Shown here piece after piece: positions 1-7,153 of a stretch of DNA of 10,247 bases. Source of the DNA: Prevotellaceae bacterium UBA1726. Lineage in GTDB: Bacteria > Bacteroidota > Bacteroidia > Bacteroidales > Bacteroidaceae. The stretch's first letter is position 1. Every line of letters begins with the position of its first letter. A program made the position numbers and the translations under genes. The stretch is from assembly GCA_002316005.1 (NCBI GenBank), contig DCIM01000083.1:1900-12146 (forward strand), written 5' to 3'. The notes beneath the pieces were generated by a model that searched no databases, had not been told where the DNA came from, and saw only the letters and a list, made by a program, of their open reading frames with translations.

Positions 1-845
1 ACCCAACCAGTGTGCTTGCAGAATCCGCAACCCTCACCGCCACAGATATGACAAGAGATATCCATCTCTGCCGATGGTTCTGTGAATGGGAAGTATGATG
101 GACGGAGACGAATCTTTGTGTCTGCACCGAACATCTCACGAGCGAAGGTAAGGAGAACCTGCTTCAAGTCGGTGAAACTTACGTTCTTGTCCACATACAA
201 ACCTTCTACCTGATGGAAGAAGCAGTGAGCGCGAGCCGAGATTGCCTCGTTACGGTAAACGCGACCTGGGCAGAGCACGCGGATTGGAGGCTCGTGTGTT
301 GAGAGGTAGTGGCTCTGGTCGTTCGAGGTGTGCGAACGGAGGAGAACATTCTTTGTAACATCAATCTTGCTGTCCTCAATGAAGAATGTGTCCTGCATGT
401 CGCGTGCTGGATGGTCGGCAGCGAAGTTGAGGTTGGTGAAGATGTTCTGGTCGTCATCAATCTCTGGACCTTCAGCCAATGTGAATCCCATACGCTGGAA
501 AATATCCACTATCTCGTTCTTTACGATTGTCAATGGGTGGCGTGTACCGAGTGCGATAGGGTAGGCGGTACGGGTGAGGTCGAGTTCCTCGGCGCCAGTG
601 TCAACAGTCTCAATCTGCTCTTTGAGTTCGTTGATCTTGCCCTGCACAGCCTGCTTCAACTCGTTGATTTTCATACCAACTTCCTTCTTCTGGTCGGCTG
701 CTACACCACGGAATTCCTCCATCAGGGCATTCATCTCGCCCTTCTTGCTCAAATACTTAAGTCTCAACTGTTCAATCTCTTCGGCATTCTTTGCCTGGAG
801 ATTCTCTACCTCCTGACGGAGGTTTGCTATCTTTTCAAGAATCAT
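1..845 (-). CDS. pheS: Phenylalanine--tRNA ligase alpha subunit (PheS), 3' end cut by window edge
   Basis: This is the catalytic alpha subunit of phenylalanyl-tRNA synthetase, which works in the cytoplasm as a tetramer with PheT and charges tRNA-Phe. The visible 281 residues begin with a charged coiled-coil arm (about 1-85) and continue into the class II catalytic core. Recognisable stretches are GTRHPL (100-105), EGPEID (125-130), the motif 2 region GRVYRNEAISARAH (194-207) with FHQVEG following, and RPSYFPFTEPSAEMD (248-262). About 55-60 residues, including motif 3, are missing beyond base 1, given the usual length near 340. The ATG at 845-843 is chosen because it lies just downstream of a good Bacteroidetes promoter and gives the normal N-terminus. 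Four cysteines (265, 268, 273, 276) form a CxxC-x4-CxxC knuckle just after the FPFTEP motif; I believe relatives in this phylum carry it too. Identification is very secure. Confidence 0.97.
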   Translation of the reverse strand, partial: MILEKIANLRQEVENLQAKNAEEIEQLRLKYLSKKGEMNALMEEFRGVAADQKKEVGMKINELKQAVQGKINELKEQIETVDTGAEELDLTRTAYPIALGTRHPLTIVKNEIVDIFQRMGFTLAEGPEIDDDQNIFTNLNFAADHPARDMQDTFFIEDSKIDVTKNVLLRSHTSNDQSHYLSTHEPPIRVLCPGRVYRNEAISARAHCFFHQVEGLYVDKNVSFTDLKQVLLTFAREMFGADTKIRLRPSYFPFTEPSAEMDISCHICGGEGCGFCKHTGW

Positions 846-867
846 AGTCAAATAATTAATTTTCGTG

Positions 868-899
868 CAAAGGTACAATTATTTCCCGACATATCCAAA
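868..899 (-). promoter_or_regulatory. Bacteroidetes-type promoter for pheS
   Basis: On the minus strand the -33 box TTTG (899-896) is followed after 20 bases by TACCTTTG (875-868), a full match to the Bacteroidetes primary sigma -7 consensus TAnnTTTG. The predicted transcript begins near base 860 and leaves an A/T-rich leader of about 15 bases before the ATG at 845. There is no Shine-Dalgarno site, as is usual in this phylum. Confidence 0.8.
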
Positions 900-956
900 T
901 AATTCGCCCGCCACTTTCAATTAATGCCTTTTCTTTAGAAAAAAAATGTTTCTCAT

Positions 957-988
957 TTTGCTTATATCGTAAAATTGTCGTAACTTTG
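957..988 (+). promoter_or_regulatory. Bacteroidetes-type promoter for the lipoprotein-murB run
   Basis: The -33 box TTTG (957-960), a 20-base spacer and TAACTTTG (981-988) match the Bacteroidetes consensus TTTG-N20-TAnnTTTG exactly. The start codon at 1009 lies 20 bases after the -7 box, so the leader is short. It is divergent from the pheS promoter, with 57 bases between the two -33 boxes. Confidence 0.82.
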
Positions 989-1008
989 CATAATATTTGA
1001 ATCAGGTA

Positions 1009-1857
1009 ATGAAAAAACTAGTCTTTGGATTCCTTTTGTTCGCTGTGTGCTCGATGACATTCTTCACAACAACGAGTTGTTCTGACAAAAAGTCAGCCGA
1101 CGATTCGTTGCTGATCGACTCCCTTGCCATTGATTCTCAAGGCACCGACACATTGGAGCGCATGATTTCCGAAACACCAATGCCAAAGGCTGCCGACGAA
1201 CTGTTCGACGATTTCTTCTTCAATTTCATGGCGCGAAAGGATGTGCAGTATTCGCGCATCGTTTTCCCTCTTTCTGTTATTTCCGGAAACAAAACCACGA
1301 AAATAGAAAAACGCCAGTGGAAACGCGAACGATTCTTCCAGAATCAGGAATTCTACACTTTGTTTTTCGACGATCGCAAGCAGGAGGCTTTGCAGAAAGA
1401 CACAAGCGTGAACAGCGCCATCGTTGAGAAGATCTACCTCGACAAGCGCTTTGTCAAGCAGTATGTCTTCAATCGTACTGACGGCAAGTGGATGATGACT
1501 TCTGTCCGAAACACTTCTTTCGCCGCTTCGCCAAACGCCTCTTTCCTCGATTTCTATTCAAAGTTCGTCACCGATTCTGTCTTCCAGATTGAGAGCATCA
1601 ACGAGGAACTGCAGTTCGCTGGTCCTGACCCTGACAACGACTTCGCCACTCTCGAGGGCGTGTTGCTTCCAGAGCAGTTCCCTTCTTTCGCACCTCCTCT
1701 GCCTAAGGGTATGATATATAATATCATCTACGGTGAACCAAAGGCTGGTTCAAACACCAAGATATTCCTCATCGAGGGCATTGCCAACGGCAATCAGCAG
1801 GAATTGCTCTTCAAGCGTGTCGGTGGACAGTGGAAACTTTTCAAAATGAGTATTTAG
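1009..1857 (+). CDS. DUF4348-like lipoprotein, function unknown
   Basis: A 282-residue predicted lipoprotein. The N-terminus MKKLVFGFLLFAVCSM is a signal peptide, ending in a lipobox-like TTSC with the acylated cysteine at residue 24; the -3 position is Thr, not the usual Leu. A Ser/Asp-rich linker (25-50) follows, then a globular domain from about residue 60 to the end with ADELFDDFFFNFMARKD and many aromatic and basic residues. This resembles the DUF4348 family of Bacteroidales, whose function is not known to me. The ATG at 1009 is preferred over an in-frame TTG at 997, because the latter would fall at or before the predicted transcript start and would spoil the signal peptide. The stop codon is one base from the murB start, so the two genes are surely co-transcribed, which hints at a link with the cell envelope. 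The family call is from memory of the pattern; the lipoprotein call is stronger. Confidence 0.85.
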   Translation: MKKLVFGFLLFAVCSMTFFTTTSCSDKKSADDSLLIDSLAIDSQGTDTLERMISETPMPKAADELFDDFFFNFMARKDVQYSRIVFPLSVISGNKTTKIEKRQWKRERFFQNQEFYTLFFDDRKQEALQKDTSVNSAIVEKIYLDKRFVKQYVFNRTDGKWMMTSVRNTSFAASPNASFLDFYSKFVTDSVFQIESINEELQFAGPDPDNDFATLEGVLLPEQFPSFAPPLPKGMIYNIIYGEPKAGSNTKIFLIEGIANGNQQELLFKRVGGQWKLFKMSI

Positions 1858-1858
1858 C

Positions 1859-2863
1859 ATGAAGGAATTCTCTGATTATAGTCTTTTGGCTCACAACACC
1901 TTCGGCATTGATGCCAAGTGCAAGCGATTCGTGGAGTTTTCTTCAAGCGAAGAGGCTGCCCAGATGCTGCCTTCTGTCTCGTCTCCGTTCATCATCATCG
2001 GTGGGGGAAGCAATCTCCTTCTTACTCGCAACTACGACGGCACTGTCATTCGTTCTGCCATTCGTGGCATTGAGGTGACTCGTCTCGATGGCGATGTCTT
2101 CCTTCGTTGCGGTTCGGGCGAGGTGTGGGACGATGTCGTGGCTTATGCTGTCGAGAATGGCTACTATGGTGCCGAGAACCTCTCGCTCATCCCGGGCGAT
2201 GTGGGTGCTTCGGCTATCCAGAATATCGGTGCCTACGGTGCTGAGGTGAAGGACATCATCCAGCGTGTAGAGGCTGTTGATATAGCCACTGGCGAGAAGG
2301 TGGAGTTCTCGAATGCCGATTGCCAGTATGCCTATCGCCAGAGTCGTTTCAAGAACGAGTGGAAGAACCGCTATTTCATCACTTATGTGACCTATCGCCT
2401 TTCTCTCTCGTTCGAACCACAGTTGGGTTACGGCAACATCATCGGGGCTCTTGAGGCAAAGGGAATACGCATCCCTACGGCTCGCGAACTGCGCGATACC
2501 ATCATCGAGATTCGTCAGGTGAAGTTGCCCGATCCAAAGGTGCTGGGCAATGCGGGTTCGTTCTTCATGAATCCTATCGTCTCGCGCGAGAAGTTCGAGG
2601 TGCTGCTTGCCGAATATCCAAATATGCCTCACTATAACATCGATGCTGAGCACGAGAAGATTCCTGCTGGTTGGATGATCGACCAGTGTGGATGGAAGGG
2701 CAAAGCCCTTGGGCCTGCTGGCGTTCACGACAAACAGGCACTTGTCCTCGTCAATCTCGGTGGTGCTCGTGGCGAGGATATCGTCCGTCTCTGCCAAGCC
2801 ATCCAGGAGGATGTCATGTCAACCTTCGGCATCGCCATCCACCCCGAAGTGAATGTCATCTAA
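1859..2863 (+). CDS. murB: UDP-N-acetylenolpyruvoylglucosamine reductase (MurB, type I)
   Basis: This FAD enzyme reduces UDP-GlcNAc-enolpyruvate to UDP-MurNAc with NADPH, the second committed step of peptidoglycan precursor synthesis in the cytoplasm. The 334 residues match the E. coli type I enzyme (about 342). Visible landmarks are NTFGID (13-18), the FAD-binding IIGGGSNLLLT (46-56), LSLIPGDVGASAIQNIGAYG (108-127), YRQSRFK (159-165) with the catalytic-site Arg160, Tyr191 in the type I loop, GNAGSFFMNP with the proton-donor Ser234, PAGWMIDQCGWKG (269-281), and the terminal HPEVNVI with Glu330. All expected catalytic residues (Arg, Ser, Glu) are present. The gene starts one base after the lipoprotein stop and has no room for its own promoter. 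The long reading frame on the opposite strand is a shadow. Confidence 0.97.
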   Translation: MKEFSDYSLLAHNTFGIDAKCKRFVEFSSSEEAAQMLPSVSSPFIIIGGGSNLLLTRNYDGTVIRSAIRGIEVTRLDGDVFLRCGSGEVWDDVVAYAVENGYYGAENLSLIPGDVGASAIQNIGAYGAEVKDIIQRVEAVDIATGEKVEFSNADCQYAYRQSRFKNEWKNRYFITYVTYRLSLSFEPQLGYGNIIGALEAKGIRIPTARELRDTIIEIRQVKLPDPKVLGNAGSFFMNPIVSREKFEVLLAEYPNMPHYNIDAEHEKIPAGWMIDQCGWKGKALGPAGVHDKQALVLVNLGGARGEDIVRLCQAIQEDVMSTFGIAIHPEVNVI

Positions 2864-2871
2864 TATCAATC

Positions 2872-2901
2872 CGTCACTGTTCCCTGCGCTTTTCCGCAGG
2901 G
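2872..2901 (+). repeat. 30-base hairpin repeat, copy 1
   Basis: The stem CCCTGCG (2882-2888) and CGCAGGG (2895-2901) enclose a six-base loop, preceded by CGTCACTGTT. The same 30-base unit returns at 3830-3859 with 27 equal bases. It sits between murB and the hydrolase gene; with an A-rich rather than T-rich sequence behind it, it is a poor terminator for the plus strand and may act as an mRNA processing or stability element. Confidence 0.75.
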
Positions 2902-2916
2902 CTAAAAAATAATCCA

Positions 2917-3768
2917 ATGAAACCCCAAGAAAGAACCCTCATCACTGGCATTGAGCAGCAGGGCGTCTATGCCCCTGTTCCTTTCGACGCAGAGCATCCT
3001 GGCCCTGCGCGTCTCCGCTTTCTTGGTACAGGCACCTCGGCTGGTGTACCAATCCTTGGTTGCCGATGTGCTGTCTGCATGAGCGACAACCCACGCGACA
3101 AGCGTTTCCGCACGGCAGCCCTCCTCGACATCAACGGTGCCCGAATCCTTCTCGATGCAGGCCCTGACATCCGTCAGCAGTTGATGCCGCTCGAGTTCCA
3201 GCCTATCGACGCCATTCTCCTCACACATGTCCATTACGACCATGTAGGAGGCCTCGACGACCTTCGCGGTTTCTGTGTCTTTGGCGACCTCCATGTCTAT
3301 GCCGACGAGATAACCTCCGATGGCGTTCGTCGCACGATGCCTTATTGCTTCACCGACAAACTCTATCCAGGTGTACCAAAAGTAAACCTCCACACCATCC
3401 ATCCTCACGAGGAGATTGATGTGAAGGGTGTGAAGGTCATGCCGTTCGAGGTTATGCATGGTAAGTTGCCTATCCTCGGCTATCGTATCGGAAACCTTGC
3501 CTACATCACCGACATGAAGACCATCGCTGATGAAGAAATGCATTATCTCGAAGGTGTTGAAACGCTGGTTGTCAATGCTTTGCGTTGGGAGAAACCGCAT
3601 CACAGTCACATGCTCATCGACGATGCCATTGCCTTTGCTCGTAGGGTAGGGGCGAAGCAAACCTACCTTGTGCATGTCACTCATCAGGTTGGTTTCCACG
3701 ACGAGGCCGAGTCGCGTCTTCCTGCCGACATCCACCTCGCCTACGACACCCTCGAAATCGAGCTATAA
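2917..3768 (+). CDS. MBL-fold metallo-hydrolase, PhnP-like
   Basis: A 283-residue cytoplasmic metallo-beta-lactamase-fold hydrolase. The core begins ARLRFLGTGTSAGVPILGC (31-49), and the GCRCAVC cysteines (49, 51, 54) match the structural zinc site of PhnP. The active-site motif THVHYDHVGGLDDLR holds His104, His106, Asp108 and His109; further likely metal ligands are His181 (VMHG), Asp199 (YITDM), and His253/His256 (LVHVTHQ). PhnP is a cyclic ribose-phosphate phosphodiesterase of the phosphonate pathway, but no phn genes are near, so the substrate here is open (a phosphodiester, perhaps a cyclic nucleotide or RNA end). The start at 2917 is the only in-frame ATG before the core after the murB stop; it gives an unusual 30-residue N-terminal extension (MKPQERTLITGIEQQ...). 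It lies 53 bases after murB, so it may share its transcript. The family call is firm, the substrate is not. Confidence 0.9.
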   Translation: MKPQERTLITGIEQQGVYAPVPFDAEHPGPARLRFLGTGTSAGVPILGCRCAVCMSDNPRDKRFRTAALLDINGARILLDAGPDIRQQLMPLEFQPIDAILLTHVHYDHVGGLDDLRGFCVFGDLHVYADEITSDGVRRTMPYCFTDKLYPGVPKVNLHTIHPHEEIDVKGVKVMPFEVMHGKLPILGYRIGNLAYITDMKTIADEEMHYLEGVETLVVNALRWEKPHHSHMLIDDAIAFARRVGAKQTYLVHVTHQVGFHDEAESRLPADIHLAYDTLEIEL

Positions 3769-3797
3769 TCCCTCCTCCTTTTTTGTTTTTTTATCAA

Positions 3798-3824
3798 CGA
3801 ATTTCGCGAATTACACTAATTTTT
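3798..3824. repeat. Degenerate 9-base tandem repeat (CGAATTnnn x3)
   Basis: Three adjoining 9-base units read CGAATTTCG, CGAATTACA and CTAATTTTT in the gap between the convergent hydrolase and outer-membrane genes. The third unit is degenerate. Such CGAATT-type A/T-rich repeats are a plain low-complexity feature and no function can be assigned from sequence. Confidence 0.4.
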
Positions 3825-3829
3825 TCCTT

Positions 3830-3859
3830 CGTCACAGTTCCCTGCGTTTTTACGCAGGG
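3830..3859 (+). repeat. 30-base hairpin repeat, copy 2, possible terminator of the hydrolase gene
   Basis: The stem CCCTGCG (3840-3846) and CGCAGGG (3853-3859) enclose the loop TTTTTA, preceded by CGTCACAGTT. It differs from copy 1 at 2872 only at one upstream base and the two loop-edge bases; the stem is fully conserved. It is followed by TTTGTTTG, so on the plus strand it could end transcription after the hydrolase gene. Confidence 0.72.
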
Positions 3860-3878
3860 TTTGTTTGCCGTTGTGTAT

Positions 3879-3897
3879 CGCGGGATTTTATCCCGCG
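3879..3897. repeat. Palindromic hairpin CGCGGGAT/ATCCCGCG
   Basis: A perfect 8-base-pair inverted repeat with a three-base TTT loop lies between the convergent genes. Neither side carries a strong T-run, so a bidirectional rho-independent terminator is possible but not shown. It may belong to the same class of intergenic palindromes as its neighbours. Confidence 0.6.
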
Positions 3898-3899
3898 TT

Positions 3900-3916
3900 C
3901 CCTCCCAATGGGAGGG
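3900..3916. repeat. Palindromic hairpin CCCTCCC-AAT-GGGAGGG beside the barrel-gene stop
   Basis: A 7-base-pair inverted repeat with a three-base loop ends two bases before the stop codon (3921-3919) of the minus-strand outer-membrane gene. The CCCTCCC/GGGAGGG arms resemble those of the palindromic elements found in the right part of the window at 7493-7528 and 9066-9131, so it may be a minimal member of that family or a 3' transcript-end structure. Confidence 0.55.
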
Positions 3917-3918
3917 GG

Positions 3919-6873
3919 CTATCTCTTCTTCTTCGGCATTTTGTTGAACTGCCATTGCAGGTGGAGCATCGCATAGCGAGGGATGGTGTTCGTCACCGTC
4001 TCCGTGCGTCCCTGGGCGTTGATGATAATCTCCGTGTTACGCAACTGATGCAGTATGTCGAACGCCTCTAAGCGTGCAATGAGTTTGCCCTTCAGCAACG
4101 ATTTCGACATCGACGCATTCCACACCAAGTCGTTCGTGTTCAGATCGGACGAGGCGTATCCTCTGCGCGAGAACATCTTTATGTCCGTGGCGATGTTCAC
4201 CTTCATCCAAGGAATCACATACTCCCCAGTGAAACCGTAGGCAAAGTTCGTGGCGTTCACATTAGTGAACGACTGCTGGTCGGATGTACTGTGACGGTAG
4301 GCGATGTTTCCGTTCAAGCCCAGCGAGAGGTCGCCCTTACGATATTCCAGTCGCATGTTGTCGCCCCATGTGTTGGTGTGAACCTTGCTCAATCCTGAGT
4401 TTGTCTCACCTTCCACAGCCGCCATGTCCACGCTCTGGGCGAAGGCATAGTTTGGCGTATTCTCGAAATGCCACTCCTTTCCGCCACCGAATTCCATCGA
4501 GAAGCGCTGCGTCAACGACATGTTCCAGTTACCGTCCACATTCACCGGACGGAAGGTATATACACCCGTCGTCTTGTCCATCGTGTATCCCTGCGAGATG
4601 CTCCTCTGGTTGGCGCTCATGTTGAAGTCGATACCTGTCGCGAATGCCGTCTTGCCGTTCCATCGCTTGTCGATGCCGAATGTCGCAGTCTCCGATAACG
4701 AACTCTTCAGGTCGGGGTTACCCAACTGAACGCTGAGCGGGTTCTCGTCGTTGCGACGGTCAATGGTGTTCATCAGGTCGGGCAGCGACTCGGTCATGCG
4801 TGCATTGAAGCGCATCATGATGTTATGCTTCATCAGATAGAGATTCATATACAAGGCCGGGTTGAGCAACCATCGCGACTGTTTCGCCGTAGTGTTCAGC
4901 GACGCACTGTTATAGTTCAGTCGGTTGTTTCTGTATTCTAAAGGCAAATCCACCGATGCCCACAGGTCAACGCTGTCGTTTCTGACGGTGAAATTCTGCG
5001 ATAGGTTCAGCGAAGTCGTCCTGCTCATCGTCCTCTTGTCGTAACTGTTGTTCAGGTCGAGCGCCTCGAGCATCACGTTACGGTTGCTTGGCAGTTCGCC
5101 CAGCGAGTGGGAGGTGTTCGCACCCCAACCCTCGAGCAAGTCCAGACGGTAAGTCTCGTGGTTTTCCGAAGCATATTCCTGACGGAATTCAATCTCTGGC
5201 GCAATGACGTAGAAAGGCGACACCTGCAGTCTGTATGCCGCACTTCCGCTGTATGAGTAACCATGCTGCGGTTCGTTGTTGTGCTTGTTCTGGGCGATGT
5301 CCATGCCCTGCGCACGGAAATAATCCACCTGCTGACGACTGAATCCCTCCGACTTCGTGCGCGATGTGGTTGCATACGCCATGAGGTCAATCATGTCGCC
5401 GTTAGGCAGTTTTATCGAAGCCATGTTCTGAGTGTACAGATAAAGGTAACTGCCATTGTTCAGCGAACTGTTAGCCGAGCGGTTTATCAGTCGTGCCTGC
5501 AGTTCCGGATTGAGCGAAGCCACGAACACCGAGTCGAGCGAAGCCTGTACATTGCCCCAGTTGTCCAGTGAGGCATCGCTTGTTGCCGAGCGCGACCAGC
5601 CGTTGCCCTTGCTCTCGCTGTACGAACCGCCGATGTACGACATTATCCAGTGAGGTTTCATCAGCGCGAAGTTATTCGAGAAGGCGAGGTTCTTGTATGT
5701 GCTCTCGCTTGCCGACATGCTACGACTGAAGGTGTTACCCGTTGCGAAGAACGACTCCGCGTTTGTAGTGCTCTCGTCGGTGCTTTTGTTCCATTCGAAT
5801 GTGACGCTTGCCTGTTCGCGCCATCGGTGTTCCCTCTCGTCGATGAGCAAGTCCATGCCCGCCATTCGTGTCGCCTTCTGTCCGTTAGGCTGTCGCGAAG
5901 GATCCCAGTCGCCGTTCTGTCCCGGTTTGCGGTTCTCGTTCACATTGTTCGTGTTGGCAAACACCGACAATCGCGAGCAGTCAGTGTAGCGCAAGGCGAA
6001 CAATCTGCCTAAGTACCTGTCGCTCGTGCCGATGCCACCCTCGATGTTACCCAATATGCCAGTGCTGTATTCGCGTTTCAGTTGCACATCCATCGTGAAG
6101 TGCTTCTTCTCCACATCCTTTCCCGCCCATTGGCTCTTCTCCGTACTCTTGTGGAACACCTGGATGTTCTTCACCGTGAACGAAGGCAGGTTCTCGAGCA
6201 TCACCTTGTTGTTGCCCTTGAAGAAATCCCTACCGTTGAGCGTCAGTTCCTCCACCTTCTCGCCGTTCACCTTTATCTCACCGTCGCTCGACAGTTCCGC
6301 ACCAGGCAACTGACGCACCAAGGCATCGAGCATGCTACCCTCCTGCAGGTTGAAGGCATCGGCATTGAAGATGAGCGTGTCGCCCTTCGTCACCATCTTT
6401 ATTCGCGTCGCCTTTATCACCACCTCGTCCAACGACAGCGAGTCCTGATCCATACTACGCTTAGGGCGCAGCTTCAGGGTAGGGGCCTCGAACTCCGTGT
6501 TGCGACCAATCGTCTTGATGTTCATGTTCACATAGCCCGTATAGTACTCCGGATGCTCACCCTTGATGATATATTTGCCAGCCACAGCCGGAATCTTCGT
6601 GAAGTAACTGCTCACCTCACGAGTGTACCATCCCGGAATGGAGTAGCTGTAGGCATGACAGGTGTCCACCACCACGCTGTCGGCAGTCATCACCGTGATG
6701 AACACATCTCCAGGTCCCGCCTTTGTGCGAGCATCGATGATACTTCCCGAAAGAGTCACTTTTCTTTCCTTCTTATCCTTCTTTCCCGTAGTAGTTTTTC
6801 CCTGTGCCCAAGCCGTCTCCGCCCCGAACACAAGTCCAAAGAAAATCAAAAGAGTTGCTATTTTTTTATCCAT
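3919..6873 (-). CDS. Outer-membrane beta-barrel protein, TonB-receptor-like (OMP_b-brl_3 type)
   Basis: A 984-residue outer-membrane protein. A signal peptide (MDKKIATLLIFFGLVFG...) is probably cut after AWA at residue 23, followed by a Lys-rich linker and a carboxypeptidase-regulatory-like beta-sandwich (about 38-140). LDEVVI (148-153) leads into a plug-like domain (about 155-265) with KGDTLIFNADAF, MLDALVRQLPGAEL and ELTLNGRDFFKG, features of the Bacteroidetes family annotated as outer-membrane beta-barrel or TonB-dependent receptor. The rest (about 270-975) has the alternating aromatic pattern of a 22-strand barrel. No separate TonB box is clear, and no SusD-like partner gene is adjacent, so uptake of a glycan by a SusCD pair is not supported; the ligand is unknown. 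The last strand (HLQWQF) is followed by a basic tail, NKMPKKKR, so the usual terminal aromatic residue is not last. The gene appears to stand alone. Confidence 0.88.
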   Translation of the reverse strand: MDKKIATLLIFFGLVFGAETAWAQGKTTTGKKDKKERKVTLSGSIIDARTKAGPGDVFITVMTADSVVVDTCHAYSYSIPGWYTREVSSYFTKIPAVAGKYIIKGEHPEYYTGYVNMNIKTIGRNTEFEAPTLKLRPKRSMDQDSLSLDEVVIKATRIKMVTKGDTLIFNADAFNLQEGSMLDALVRQLPGAELSSDGEIKVNGEKVEELTLNGRDFFKGNNKVMLENLPSFTVKNIQVFHKSTEKSQWAGKDVEKKHFTMDVQLKREYSTGILGNIEGGIGTSDRYLGRLFALRYTDCSRLSVFANTNNVNENRKPGQNGDWDPSRQPNGQKATRMAGMDLLIDEREHRWREQASVTFEWNKSTDESTTNAESFFATGNTFSRSMSASESTYKNLAFSNNFALMKPHWIMSYIGGSYSESKGNGWSRSATSDASLDNWGNVQASLDSVFVASLNPELQARLINRSANSSLNNGSYLYLYTQNMASIKLPNGDMIDLMAYATTSRTKSEGFSRQQVDYFRAQGMDIAQNKHNNEPQHGYSYSGSAAYRLQVSPFYVIAPEIEFRQEYASENHETYRLDLLEGWGANTSHSLGELPSNRNVMLEALDLNNSYDKRTMSRTTSLNLSQNFTVRNDSVDLWASVDLPLEYRNNRLNYNSASLNTTAKQSRWLLNPALYMNLYLMKHNIMMRFNARMTESLPDLMNTIDRRNDENPLSVQLGNPDLKSSLSETATFGIDKRWNGKTAFATGIDFNMSANQRSISQGYTMDKTTGVYTFRPVNVDGNWNMSLTQRFSMEFGGGKEWHFENTPNYAFAQSVDMAAVEGETNSGLSKVHTNTWGDNMRLEYRKGDLSLGLNGNIAYRHSTSDQQSFTNVNATNFAYGFTGEYVIPWMKVNIATDIKMFSRRGYASSDLNTNDLVWNASMSKSLLKGKLIARLEAFDILHQLRNTEIIINAQGRTETVTNTIPRYAMLHLQWQFNKMPKKKR

Positions 6874-6902
6874 ACGCTTTCTGTTTCAACAATTTTCTTT
6901 TG

Positions 6903-6936
6903 TAAAATTACATTCTTTTTCTGAAAGAAAAGCAAC
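6903..6936 (-). promoter_or_regulatory. Possible promoter of the outer-membrane gene
   Basis: On the minus strand TAATTTTA (6910-6903) is one base off the TAnnTTTG consensus, with GTTG (6936-6933) 22 bases upstream as a weak -33 box. The leader before the ATG at 6873 would be about 25 bases. The match is partial and the spacing is slightly long. Confidence 0.35.
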
Positions 6937-7029
6937 TCCCGTCCCCTTATTCACATAATTTGTTTTTTCGTCCGTTTTTTCTGGTCGTTATTTCACAATT
7001 ATTTAATCATCGCCCGCCACAACGAAAGA

Positions 7030-7053
7030 AGCCGACTCCCGAAAGAGCCGGCT
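7030..7053 (-). terminator. Likely terminator after the DUF5675-like gene
   Basis: On the minus strand AGCCGGCTC and GAGTCGGCT form a nine-pair stem with one G-U wobble and the loop TTTCGG, followed by TCTTTCGTTG. On the plus strand the wobble becomes an A-C mismatch, so the structure favours the minus strand. It is about 100 bases after the DUF5675-like stop and fits the end of the minus-strand accessory run. The T-run is short and broken. The remainder of the 280-base gap 6874-7153 holds a palindromic element, the possible outer-membrane gene promoter and A/T-rich sequence. Confidence 0.6.
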
Positions 7054-7069
7054 CAATGGGTTGAATGAG

Positions 7070-7113
7070 GACCCCCTATATCCCCCTGCTTAGGGGGACT
7101 TTGGGAGAGGGTC
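7070..7113. repeat. Intergenic nested G/C-run palindrome
   Basis: A 44-base element has an inner stem TCCCCCT (7081-7087) with AGGGGGA (7092-7098) around a GCTT loop, and an outer stem GACCC (7070-7074) with GGGTC (7109-7113). On the plus strand it is followed by TTTTCGTCTTTTGTT. It has the same building style (C-run, TTAG or GCTTAG centre, G-run) as the elements inside the genes to the right, and I take it as an intergenic relative. Confidence 0.65.
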
Positions 7114-7153
7114 TTTTCGTCTTTTGTTACATAGGCTAAAATTGCTTTGTTTG

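Noticed and set aside
309..902. 197-codon open frame on the plus strand
   Set aside because: It is antisense to pheS, which is unmistakable.
1943..2797. Long 284-codon open frame on the minus strand
   Set aside because: It is antisense to murB, whose identity is certain, and its peptide has no family-like pattern; it results from the codon bias of murB.
2671..2916. Upstream extension of the hydrolase frame to an ATG inside murB
   Set aside because: It would add 82 residues of Arg/Pro/Ser-rich sequence, overlap murB by nearly 200 bases and run through a hairpin; the ATG at 2917 is far more likely.
2902..3735. 277-codon open frame on the minus strand
   Set aside because: It is antisense to the clear MBL-fold hydrolase gene and has no recognisable motif.
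6082..6924. 280-codon open frame on the plus strand
   Set aside because: It lies over the plug and signal region of the outer-membrane gene on the other strand; the Leu/His-rich peptide is a mirror of that coding bias.
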